Source: Chloroflexota bacterium (GTDB lineage: Bacteria; Chloroflexota; Dehalococcoidia; GIF9; UBA5629). Taken from it: a stretch of DNA of 11,388 bases. The notes below the pieces were generated by a model. That model had not been told where the DNA came from, made no database searches, and was given only the letters and a program-made list of their open reading frames with translations. A program made the position numbers and the translations under genes. The stretch is from assembly GCA_020354105.1 (NCBI GenBank), contig CP070642.1:699976-711363 (forward strand). The letters run 5' to 3'. Positions 5,528-11,388 of the stretch are shown here, piece after piece (position 1 is the stretch's first letter; the number at the start of each line of letters is the position of its first letter).

Positions 5528-7234
5528 ATGAAGATTTTACTCATGGGCAACCCTAATGTGGGTAAAAGTGCTCTCTTTTCCCGACTTACCGGCACACGCA
5601 TCATCGCCTCAAATTATCCCGGCACCACTGTAGAGTTCACTAAAGGTGCTCTTACATTTGGTCAGGAGCAGGCTGATATTATTGATGTCCCCGGTACCTA
5701 CACTCTCGAGCCTACCAGCAAGGCAGAAGAAGTTGCCGCCGAAATACTACAGGAAGGGGATTTGATAATCGATGTCATTGATGCCACCAATTTGGAGAGA
5801 AATCTAAATCTCACCCTGCAATTACTGGAAAGACCGGTACCGGTAATAGTGGCGCTGAACATGTGGGATGATGTTCATCATCGGGGAATAAATATAGACG
5901 TTGCCAGGCTGGAAGAGTTACTCGGTGTGCCAGTTGTCCCCACGGTAGGAGTAACCGGGCAGGGGATTAAAGAGTTGGTAAGTCGCTTTCCAGAGGCAGC
6001 GGCACCACAAGTCATCTATTCAAGCAGTGACGAAAGATGGGCTAAAATCGGCGATATCGTGAGCCAGGTGCAATCGTTGAGCCATCGTCATCACACATGG
6101 CGCGAGGTCTTGGAAGATGCCAGCAGCCATCCGGCAGGTGGCATTGCCATTGCCTTGTTGGTTCTCGTTGTCACCTTCTTTGTTATTCGCTTTATCGGCG
6201 AGGGCATTATCAACTATATTACCGACCCTCTCTTCAATTGGCTGTGGACACCTTTGCTTATGAAGCTAAGCCTCGCTTTAGGTTCAGGAGGTTTCTGGCA
6301 TGACATTTTGGTAGGTAAGCTTATAAATGGGAATATTGACTATTTTCAGTCGTTTGGGTTGCTGAGCACCGGCATTTATATCCCACTGGCTGCAGTATTG
6401 CCCTATATCGTGGCCTTCTACTTCGCACTGGGAATACTGGAAGATATCGGCTACCTGCCTCGCCTGGCGGTATTGATGGATACATTAATGCATAGGTTAG
6501 GATTACATGGCTATGCCATAATACCCACTATACTTGGCTTTGGCTGTAATGTACCGGCGGTTATGGCAACCAGAATACTGGAGAGCCGGAGGGAGAGGTT
6601 CATAGTAGCTACTCTGATTTCCATTGGTATCCCATGTGCAGCATTGCAGGCTATGATAATAGGACTGGTGGGGCAACAAGGTATCCAGTATGTGGCTATT
6701 GTCTACGGCAGCCTGTTTGTGTCCTGGATTATCATAGGGCTCATACTCAATTATACTGTCAAAGGGTTCAGTCCGGAGCTTATAATAGAGATTCCGCCTT
6801 ATCGCTTCCCACCGTGGCGAGTTATTGGTGAGAAACTCTGGCTAAGGGTATCCGGTTTTGTAAAAGAAGCCTTGCCCATCGTGTTGGGAGCTGTACTGGT
6901 GGTGAACATCCTTTATGTGCTGGGAGTTTTTGATTTTATAGCTAACCTTACTGCTCCGCTCCTGACCGGGCTATATGGGCTGCCTAAGGAGTCAGTTGTT
7001 GCCTTAACTATCGGCTTTTTGCGTAAAGATGTAGCCGTGGGTATGCTGGCTCCCTTGGGGCTGACTGCCAAGCAACTGGTAGTAAGCACTACTGTTATGG
7101 CTATGGTTTTCCCCTGTGTGGCTACCTTCGTGATACTGGCTCGAGAGTTGGGTGCCAGAGATATGCTCAAGGCTAGTGGGATAATGCTAGCGGCAGCGCT
7201 TATAGTAGGCAGCCTGCAGAATCTTATTCTGTAA
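5528..7234 (+). CDS. feoB: FeoB ferrous iron transporter, short form
   Basis: Inner-membrane Fe2+ uptake protein with a GTPase domain. G1 GNPNVGKS (7-14), G2 in NYPGTT (29-34), G3 DVPG (53-56) and G4 NMWD (111-114) are intact; the G5 loop reads TVGVTGQG rather than the usual S-A. Membrane helices begin at about residue 203. The gate signatures are present: ILEDIGYLPR (303-312), GFGCNVPAVMATR (337-349, C340) and GFLRKDVAVG (496-505), with PC pairs at 369-370 and 529-530. At 568 aa it is well below the Escherichia coli protein (773). Much of the difference is the region between the G domain and TM1, only about 45 residues instead of roughly 100, so the GDI helical bundle is reduced. No frame break is seen. 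There is no clear ribosome site at 5528, so coupling to feoA is likely. No feoC follows. Confidence 0.95.
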   Translation: MKILLMGNPNVGKSALFSRLTGTRIIASNYPGTTVEFTKGALTFGQEQADIIDVPGTYTLEPTSKAEEVAAEILQEGDLIIDVIDATNLERNLNLTLQLLERPVPVIVALNMWDDVHHRGINIDVARLEELLGVPVVPTVGVTGQGIKELVSRFPEAAAPQVIYSSSDERWAKIGDIVSQVQSLSHRHHTWREVLEDASSHPAGGIAIALLVLVVTFFVIRFIGEGIINYITDPLFNWLWTPLLMKLSLALGSGGFWHDILVGKLINGNIDYFQSFGLLSTGIYIPLAAVLPYIVAFYFALGILEDIGYLPRLAVLMDTLMHRLGLHGYAIIPTILGFGCNVPAVMATRILESRRERFIVATLISIGIPCAALQAMIIGLVGQQGIQYVAIVYGSLFVSWIIIGLILNYTVKGFSPELIIEIPPYRFPPWRVIGEKLWLRVSGFVKEALPIVLGAVLVVNILYVLGVFDFIANLTAPLLTGLYGLPKESVVALTIGFLRKDVAVGMLAPLGLTAKQLVVSTTVMAMVFPCVATFVILARELGARDMLKASGIMLAAALIVGSLQNLIL

Positions 7235-7320
7235 TGACAAGAATAACCCTGTTTTATTCGGGATAGCGTCCTACTGCTCATAGCTACCTTACTCTTAACA
7301 ATCAACTCAGCCTTGATGGA

Positions 7321-7348
7321 TTGACACAGGGTTTATAATTTATAATAT
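7321..7348 (+). promoter_or_regulatory. Candidate promoter for plsC-ispH
   Basis: A perfect -35 TTGACA at 7321-7326 is followed by a very AT-rich stretch with overlapping -10 options: TATAAT at 7341-7346 (spacer 14, short) or TAATAT at 7343-7348 (spacer 16). The leader would be about 25 nt and holds the GGGAGGGG ribosome site. It implies that plsC-ispH is a separate unit from feoAB. Confidence 0.5.
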
Positions 7349-7378
7349 TAACAATACGCATCAGGAAAGGGAGGGGCT

Positions 7379-8158
7379 ATGGTTGCGAATCGATTGAGGA
7401 GCCGTAAATATTCCGGCACTGCTAGGCGAAAGGGAACTGATGACTCCGTCTATGAATTCCCAATCAATGGAGGAATAGTCAAGCGAAGATTAAGAAGGCC
7501 AACTCCAAAGATATCCTTTAAAATCGTCCGTCCCATAGTTGAGGGGGCGCTCAGAGCTGTAGTTCACTTGGAGATAGAAGGCAAGGAAAACCTGCCGGCA
7601 GATGGTCCTATAATCGCTGTCTTTAATCACCTCAACCTGATAGACCCACCGCTACATATAATTGGCATTTTGCCTCGCGATAGCATCATTATGGCCAAGG
7701 AGGAGCTGTTTTACTACTGGCCCATGCCTGTTTTTCGCTTCTTAATGGATGTTGCCGAAGCTTATCCTGTGCGTCGCCGTGGAACTCCTGAGGAAAGGCA
7801 GATGTCAATGAAATACGCAGAAGAAGTGCTGGCAAAAGGTCTTCTGTTTGGCATATATCCAGAAGGCACACGGAGCAAGACCGCCTGCCTGAAAGAAGCA
7901 TATCATGGTTGTGCACTCATAGCCTTAAGTACCGGCGTTCCTCTTATACCTGTTTCCATACGCGGAACAGAGAAGCTGAGGGGAAGAGGCTGGCTCAGTC
8001 GCCCAACAGTAACCATCACCTTCGGTAAGCCTTTTACACTTCCGCCTGTCAAGGGTGAGCCGACTGGAAGACAGCTAAAAGAGCTTACCGAGTACATAAT
8101 GGGTAAAGTTGCTGCTATCCTGCCTCCAGAATATCGGGGCATATATAAGCCCTGTTGA
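7379..8158 (+). CDS. plsC: PlsC-type 1-acyl-sn-glycerol-3-phosphate acyltransferase
   Basis: Membrane-associated acyltransferase that would make phosphatidic acid from lysophosphatidic acid. The LPLAT motifs are in order: NHLNLIDP with the catalytic HX4D (H84, D89), the AYPVRRRG block (128-135), YPEGTRS (160-166) and VPLIPVSIRG (187-196). The product is 259 aa, with an N-terminal extension of about 45 residues that is strongly basic and has no clear membrane helix; many bacterial PlsC proteins start about where residue 45 lies here. After EGTRS the usual R-x-G-x-L-x-x-F-K-x-G is replaced by KTACLKEAYHG, a moderate departure. The start at 7379 is backed by GGGAGGGG just upstream. ispH follows 23 bp after the stop, so the two are probably one transcript. 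The exact acyl acceptor cannot be told from sequence. Confidence 0.88.
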   Translation: MVANRLRSRKYSGTARRKGTDDSVYEFPINGGIVKRRLRRPTPKISFKIVRPIVEGALRAVVHLEIEGKENLPADGPIIAVFNHLNLIDPPLHIIGILPRDSIIMAKEELFYYWPMPVFRFLMDVAEAYPVRRRGTPEERQMSMKYAEEVLAKGLLFGIYPEGTRSKTACLKEAYHGCALIALSTGVPLIPVSIRGTEKLRGRGWLSRPTVTITFGKPFTLPPVKGEPTGRQLKELTEYIMGKVAAILPPEYRGIYKPC

Positions 8159-8181
8159 GCTGCCTGCTGGAACTCAAATAT

Positions 8182-9042
8182 ATGGCAAAGGTAGAAGTCA
8201 AAAAAGCCCGCGAATTCGGCTTATGCTTCGGTGTCAGGCGAGCTATTAAAATAATCGACAAGGCGGCCAAAGAGCATCAAGAAATAGCCACCCTTGGTCC
8301 TATAGTGCATAACAGGTTGGTGGTAGCCAAGCTGGCTGACAGTGGAGTCGAGGTCGTAAATGAATTGGACCAGGTTCAAGACAGGGTCATCGCCATTACT
8401 TCACATGGTGCCCCACCGCAATTGCTGTCACAAATTCAATCCCGGAAGCTTAAGGTAATTGATACCACCTGCCCCATAGTCCGCAGCGCCCAGAAGGCAG
8501 CCCGGAAACTGTCTCAGGCTGGCTTGCGTGTTATTATTTTCGGTGAGGCTAACCATCCTGAAGTTAAAGGACTGCTCGGCTGGGCGGGCAACAATGCCAT
8601 TGCCACGCTGAATGGAGAGGAGGTAGCCAGTTTTGAATTGCCTCGTCGGTTGGGCATCATTTCGCAGACCACACAGAGCCATGCCAAATTTGTTGAGTTC
8701 ATCGATGAGGTTATCAGGGCTGTTTTTCCTGACGTCCAGGAGCTACGTATTATAAATACTCTTTGTCAAGAAACGCGAAAACGGCAAGAAGCTGCCCTCG
8801 AATTGGCTGAAAAAAGTGACCTGATGATAGTGGTTGGCGGACACAACAGTGCTAACACACAGCGTCTCGCCGAAGTATGTTCGTCTATGGTTGAGACTCA
8901 TCTGATAGAAACCGCCGCTGAGATACAAAGAGATTGGCTTTTAGGGAAACAACATATTGGCGTAACTGCTGGCGCTTCTACACCGGATGAAGCTATTGAA
9001 GAGGTGGTGCTAAAGCTGAAGTCTCTTGCCAATGGCGATTAG
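8182..9042 (+). CDS. ispH: 4-hydroxy-3-methylbut-2-enyl diphosphate reductase (IspH/LytB)
   Basis: Last enzyme of the MEP pathway: a [4Fe-4S] protein that reduces HMBPP to IPP and DMAPP in the cytoplasm. The three cluster cysteines are present: C15 in GLCFGVRRAI, C97 in DTTCPIV and C195 in NTLCQETRKRQ. Substrate residues are also seen: H43 (IVHN), H75 (SHG), H125 and E127 (NHPEV), T164 (QTTQS), S223 and N225 (NSANTQRL) and S266 (GASTP). At 286 aa it is of normal single-domain length. I chose ATG 8182 because MAKVEVKKAREFGLCFGV matches the family start; an upstream TTG at 8155 that overlaps the plsC stop would add nine unrelated residues. It converges on the HIT gene with a 4-bp gap. Its presence shows that isoprenoids are made by the MEP rather than the mevalonate route. 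Confidence 0.95.
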   Translation: MAKVEVKKAREFGLCFGVRRAIKIIDKAAKEHQEIATLGPIVHNRLVVAKLADSGVEVVNELDQVQDRVIAITSHGAPPQLLSQIQSRKLKVIDTTCPIVRSAQKAARKLSQAGLRVIIFGEANHPEVKGLLGWAGNNAIATLNGEEVASFELPRRLGIISQTTQSHAKFVEFIDEVIRAVFPDVQELRIINTLCQETRKRQEAALELAEKSDLMIVVGGHNSANTQRLAEVCSSMVETHLIETAAEIQRDWLLGKQHIGVTAGASTPDEAIEEVVLKLKSLANGD

Positions 9043-9046
9043 AATC

Positions 9047-9388
9047 TTAGCCCAGCATGTCATCTAGCTTGCGGCCGCCGAGGAGATGAAAGTGTATGTG
9101 GGGCACAAGCTGCCCGCCATCAGTGCCGGTGCTTACCGACAATCGATAACCGCTGGCTGAAATACCTTCTTTCTGAGCTAGCTCTCTAGCCAGCAGCATA
9201 AGCCGACCCATTAGCGCTTGGTGGTTGCCGGTGAGGTCTGTCACTGAGGCGATATGGGATTTAGGTATGATGAGAATATGTGTAGGCGCCTGGGGATGGC
9301 TATCCCGGAAAGCTAAAAGCTCTTTATCCTGGTAAACAACATCAGCCGGTATTTCCCCGGCAACAATCCGGCAAAAAATACATTCCAT
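9047..9388 (-). CDS. HIT-family (Hint-like) nucleotide hydrolase
   Basis: A 113-aa histidine triad protein of the Hint/PKCI branch. The triad is H97-I-H99-F-H101 in VPHIHFHLLGGR, preceded by DGGQ (90-93). The N-terminus CIFC (C3, C6) with H45 (PKSH) resembles the zinc site of many bacterial members. Such enzymes hydrolyse AMP-lysine-type phosphoramidates or similar nucleotide conjugates; the physiological substrate in bacteria is usually unknown. One oddity: the residue that is Asn in human Hint1 (VVNEGSDGGQ) is Ser86 here (SVSTGTDGGQ). The gene starts 16 bp after the Lrp-domain gene with no clear ribosome site, so it is probably coupled to it and is the last gene of the caiB-like operon. Confidence 0.92.
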   Translation of the reverse strand: MECIFCRIVAGEIPADVVYQDKELLAFRDSHPQAPTHILIIPKSHIASVTDLTGNHQALMGRLMLLARELAQKEGISASGYRLSVSTGTDGGQLVPHIHFHLLGGRKLDDMLG

Positions 9389-9404
9389 CAGTCTGGGACA
9401 GCTG

Positions 9405-9650
9405 CTATGATACGCGGATTGATAGGCAGGTAACCGTTCTCTTTATGCCCGGTATCGGGTGGATCTTCTCAGTGACCAATGAGCCAACTGCATTGAAGTC
9501 ATCATGTTCAACAACAGCGATAACATCGTAAGGGCCGGTTACCAGGTCAACCGATTTGATCTCCTTGACTTTTTGACCCTGGAGATTTGCCACCACATCT
9601 TTGGTCCTGCCTACCTCCGTCTCGATTAGCACAAAAGCCTTAGCTGGCAT
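9405..9650 (-). CDS. Stand-alone Lrp/AsnC ligand-binding (RAM) domain protein
   Basis: An 81-aa protein that is only the C-terminal sensor domain of Lrp/AsnC regulators (AsnC_trans_reg), with no DNA-binding helix-turn-helix. The typical features are AFVLIETEVGRTKDVV at the start, the effector turn VTGPYDVIAVVE (about 37-48), and the end GIKRTVTCLSIRV. Such proteins form dimers or higher rings that bind amino acids or similar small molecules, and may modulate full-length regulators or enzymes. It lies 25 bp after the caiB-like gene and 16 bp before the HIT gene, with a strong GAGGGGGTGA ribosome site. The gene is short by nature; there is no sign of a lost N-terminus, because that ribosome site is exactly placed before the ATG. 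Confidence 0.88.
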   Translation of the reverse strand: MPAKAFVLIETEVGRTKDVVANLQGQKVKEIKSVDLVTGPYDVIAVVEHDDFNAVGSLVTEKIHPIPGIKRTVTCLSIRVS

Positions 9651-9675
9651 ATTTTCACCCCCTCTAGCTAGAATT

Positions 9676-10893
9676 TTAGCCTATTATATTGGATTGACGC
9701 AACTCATCGATTTGCGACTTATTATAGCCTAAATCACACAATATCGCCTCCGTATGCTCGCCGAAAATAGGTGCCAGAGTCCTGACTTTGCCAGGGGTCT
9801 CGGATAGCTTGATGGCAATGCCCGGATGCTTTACCTTGCCCAATGTCGGATGGTCTATCTCTAAAACCATTTGGCGGTGAATTACTTGTGGGTCTTGGAA
9901 CACTTCATCGAAGGTGTAGACTTTACCCACCGGCACATCCTTATCAACGAGAAAGTCAAACCACTCATCTCTGGTCTTGGTTAAAAAGACCTGCTTGAGA
10001 TGGGAAGAGATTTCTTTCCATTTCTCACCTTCAGGTTTGTGGAGAAAATGCTCGGGCGAGATGCAGAAAGGAATGTATTCCTCCTTGCCTAGGGCACGGC
10101 ATAGATTTTCCCAGAACCAGGGCTCAACACAGCCGATGCTGATGTATTTACCATCCTTGGCTTCGTACACGCAGTAATAGGGGTAAGCACCGTGAAGCCA
10201 TGTTTCGCCCCTGTTGAACTTAACGCCTCGAGCGAAGTAATTGCTGATAAACCAGGTTAGCAGAGTTATCACCCCGTCTGCATAGGCTATATCCACGTAT
10301 TGCCCTTTACCTGTTTTGCCTCTAGCCACCAGAGCAGCCAGTATGCCTATGACACCGTGAAGGGAAGCCCCAGCGAAATCAGCCAGCAAATTTAGTGGGA
10401 CAGTCGGCGGACGGTCTGAAGAGCCGATGATATTGAGTGCACCTGTTATCGATATATAGTTGACATCATGGCCGGATAGACCGCTATAAGGGCCATCCTG
10501 CCCGTAGCCACTGAGTGAACAATAGATAATCCTGGGATTAAGTTCCTTTATCTTTTCATATTCCACGCCCAAGCGCTTGACCACGCCTGGCCTGAAACCT
10601 TCGACGATAACATCAGCCGTCTGTGCCAGCTGGTAAAATATCTCACGGCCTTTGTCAGACTTAAGATTCAGCCCGATACTCCTTTTGTTGCGGTTTAGCG
10701 CATCGAAGGCAGCTTGCTTTTTCTCTTCCTCCCCTGTCAATAACGCCCCTAATCCGGCACCGCGGCCACCAACATCAGGCGGTGCCCCCACTTTAATTAC
10801 ATCAGCACCAAGGTCCCCCAAAATCATAGTGCACAAATCGCCGGGGACTAAGTGGGTAAGGTCCAAAATCACCATATCTTCTAGGGCTGACAT
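9676..10893 (-). CDS. CaiB/BaiF-family acyl-CoA enzyme, alpha-methylacyl-CoA racemase-like
   Basis: A family III CoA-transferase fold protein of 405 aa: LEDMVILDLTHLVPG at the N-terminus, GDLGADVIKV, NRNKRSIGLNLKSDKGREI, VIVEGFRPGVVKRLGV and GKGQYVDIAYADG. Three residues match the racemase branch rather than the CoA-transferases: H142 with D143 (SGHDVNYISITGAL), D172 (NLLADFAGAS) and E257 (GCVEPWFW), equivalent to the H126/D156/E241 of the mycobacterial alpha-methylacyl-CoA racemase. I therefore favour racemisation or a related alpha-proton chemistry on a 2-methylacyl-CoA, with true CoA transfer as the alternative. It is longer than the mycobacterial racemase (about 360 aa). The ATG has GGAG five bases upstream and its own promoter. 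It heads a minus-strand cluster with the Lrp-domain and HIT genes. Confidence 0.85.
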   Translation of the reverse strand: MSALEDMVILDLTHLVPGDLCTMILGDLGADVIKVGAPPDVGGRGAGLGALLTGEEEKKQAAFDALNRNKRSIGLNLKSDKGREIFYQLAQTADVIVEGFRPGVVKRLGVEYEKIKELNPRIIYCSLSGYGQDGPYSGLSGHDVNYISITGALNIIGSSDRPPTVPLNLLADFAGASLHGVIGILAALVARGKTGKGQYVDIAYADGVITLLTWFISNYFARGVKFNRGETWLHGAYPYYCVYEAKDGKYISIGCVEPWFWENLCRALGKEEYIPFCISPEHFLHKPEGEKWKEISSHLKQVFLTKTRDEWFDFLVDKDVPVGKVYTFDEVFQDPQVIHRQMVLEIDHPTLGKVKHPGIAIKLSETPGKVRTLAPIFGEHTEAILCDLGYNKSQIDELRQSNIIG

Positions 10894-10935
10894 GTTATCT
10901 CCATCCCGAAATTAAAGAAAGGCTTGATTTCACTA

Positions 10936-10964
10936 ATATTACTTTTTGGCGTGATCACAGTCAA
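10936..10964 (-). promoter_or_regulatory. Promoter of the caiB-like gene
   Basis: On the minus strand a -35 TTGACT (10964-10959), a 17-bp spacer and a -10 TAATAT (10941-10936, 4 of 6). The spacer contains the perfect 8-bp palindrome GTGATCAC (10951-10958), a possible operator. Confidence 0.5.
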
Positions 10965-10971
10965 GGCTACT

Positions 10972-10994
10972 GGGGGCTTGACAAGATATCCCCC
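10972..10994. promoter_or_regulatory. GGGGG/CCCCC inverted repeat across the nrpR-like -35
   Basis: GGGGG (10972-10976) and CCCCC (10990-10994) flank the -35 TTGACA with a 13-bp spacer. In this position a bound dimer could block the promoter. It does not match the GGAA-N6-TTCC operator known for methanogen NrpR, so the binding factor is unknown. Confidence 0.3.
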
Positions 10995-11006
10995 TTCGCT
11001 TATAAT
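10978..11006 (+). promoter_or_regulatory. Perfect-consensus sigma-70 promoter for the nrpR-like gene
   Basis: TTGACA (10978-10983), exactly 17 bp, TATAAT (11001-11006). The expected start is near 11013, giving a leader of about 40 nt to the ATG at 11054. Such a perfect promoter is unusual for a regulator gene and suggests it is held down by a repressor or by weak translation. Confidence 0.75.
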
Positions 11007-11053
11007 AGGCAAACGGTTTCCTACTACCTAAAAGCAGTGGCCAGGTCAGTTCT

Positions 11054-11388
11054 ATGATAGGTATTGAAACGCAAGAAGTTGAGAGAAAGGAACGCTTCAT
11101 CCTCAAGATTCTGAGTGATTCTCAGCAGCCGTTGGGTGCCAGGGTAATCGCTCGAATTTTGAAAGACCACGGCGTTTACCTGGGCGAAAGGGCAGTGAGA
11201 TACCACCTGAAACTAATGGATGAACGTGGCCTAACCAGGCTTGTCAGTCGGGATGGTCGGTTAATCACCGAATTGGGTGTTGAAGAGCTGGGTAATGCTC
11301 TGGTTAGAGATAAGGTGGGTTTTGCCATAACTAGAATAGAATTGCTTGCCTTTCGCACTGATTTCGACTGGGAGAAGCGCACAGGCCC
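11054..11388 (+). CDS. NrpR-like transcriptional regulator (partial, C-terminus off the right edge)
   Basis: An ATG at 11054 opens a frame of 111 codons to the window edge. Residues about 10-70 form a winged helix of the RNase R-type HTH seen in NrpR (RKERFILKILSDSQQPLGAR, then VIARILKDHG, YLGERAVRYHLKLMDERGL and the RDGRLITELG wing). Residues from about 84 on (VRDKVGFAITRIELLAFRTD) match the start of the NRD/DUF128 effector domain. In methanogens NrpR represses nitrogen-fixation and glutamine synthetase genes and is released by 2-oxoglutarate; bacterial homologues exist but their targets are mostly untested. There is only a weak ribosome site (AGG nine bases before the ATG). It is divergent from the caiB-like gene, so it may or may not control that operon. 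Confidence 0.8.
   Translation, partial: MIGIETQEVERKERFILKILSDSQQPLGARVIARILKDHGVYLGERAVRYHLKLMDERGLTRLVSRDGRLITELGVEELGNALVRDKVGFAITRIELLAFRTDFDWEKRTG

Noticed and set aside
7218..7259. Small inverted repeats after feoB (AGAAT/ATTCT and GAATAA/TTATTC) as a terminator
   Set aside because: Stems are AT-rich and only 5-6 bp, and no T-run follows. Transcription of feoAB must end somewhere here, but the sequence does not show where.
6913..7305. 130-codon minus-strand open frame opposite the end of feoB
   Set aside because: It has low-complexity S/T/A/K composition typical of a shadow frame and lies over highly conserved FeoB motifs.
9071..9078. GCGGCCGC palindrome near the ispH/HIT junction
   Set aside because: It is in the coding end of the HIT gene (GGRKL) and is explained by Arg/Gly codons; no regulatory context.

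Overview
The window reads as a piece of a bacterial chromosome with moderate G+C, ordinary housekeeping genes and a few poorly characterised ones. The gene set fits an anaerobic Chloroflexota, most likely of class Dehalococcoidia: an NrpR-type regulator (best known from methanogens, with scattered bacterial homologues), a CaiB/BaiF-family acyl-CoA enzyme, MEP-pathway IspH, and Feo-type ferrous iron uptake. That assignment is an inference from gene content; there is no rRNA or marker gene to settle it. No mobile element, CRISPR array, tRNA or rRNA was found.

Left part (1-2434). On the minus strand a CNNM/CBS-domain (HlyC/CorC-like) membrane protein is followed, with a 20-bp overlap, by a DUF2344 (radical-SAM-associated) protein that runs off the left edge. 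A clear promoter (TTGACA, 17 bp, TATGAT) precedes the pair. Diverging from it is a 90-residue helical protein of unknown function, which meets end to end with a 60-residue four-cysteine protein on the other strand.

Middle (2435-4782). A secreted lipoprotein made of seven ~50-residue repeats, very likely a seven-bladed beta-propeller, is preceded by a long inverted repeat just upstream of its ribosome binding site. It converges on a two-TM membrane protein of unknown function. That gene diverges from an iron operon.

Iron operon (4668-7234). A near-consensus promoter carries a perfect 8-1-8 palindrome of the Fur-box type directly after the -10 element. It drives fur, feoA and feoB, so iron uptake and its regulator are probably controlled together and autoregulated. 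The FeoB is short (568 residues), mainly because the region between the G domain and the first membrane helix is reduced.

Right part (7235-11388). plsC (phospholipid acyltransferase) and ispH (isoprenoid synthesis) form a plus-strand pair with their own promoter. They converge on a minus-strand cluster of caiB-like racemase/CoA-transferase, a stand-alone Lrp/AsnC sensor domain and a HIT-family hydrolase. The caiB-like gene is divergent from the start of an nrpR-like regulator that runs off the right edge. The two have back-to-back sigma-70 promoters, and the nrpR promoter is a perfect consensus (TTGACA, 17 bp, TATAAT).

I do not see a clearly new multi-gene system here. The items most worth following up are the Fur-type operator and its possible link to the propeller lipoprotein, the reduced FeoB, the seven-blade lipoprotein, the two unknown small proteins at 1978-2434, and the two-TM unknown next to the iron operon.
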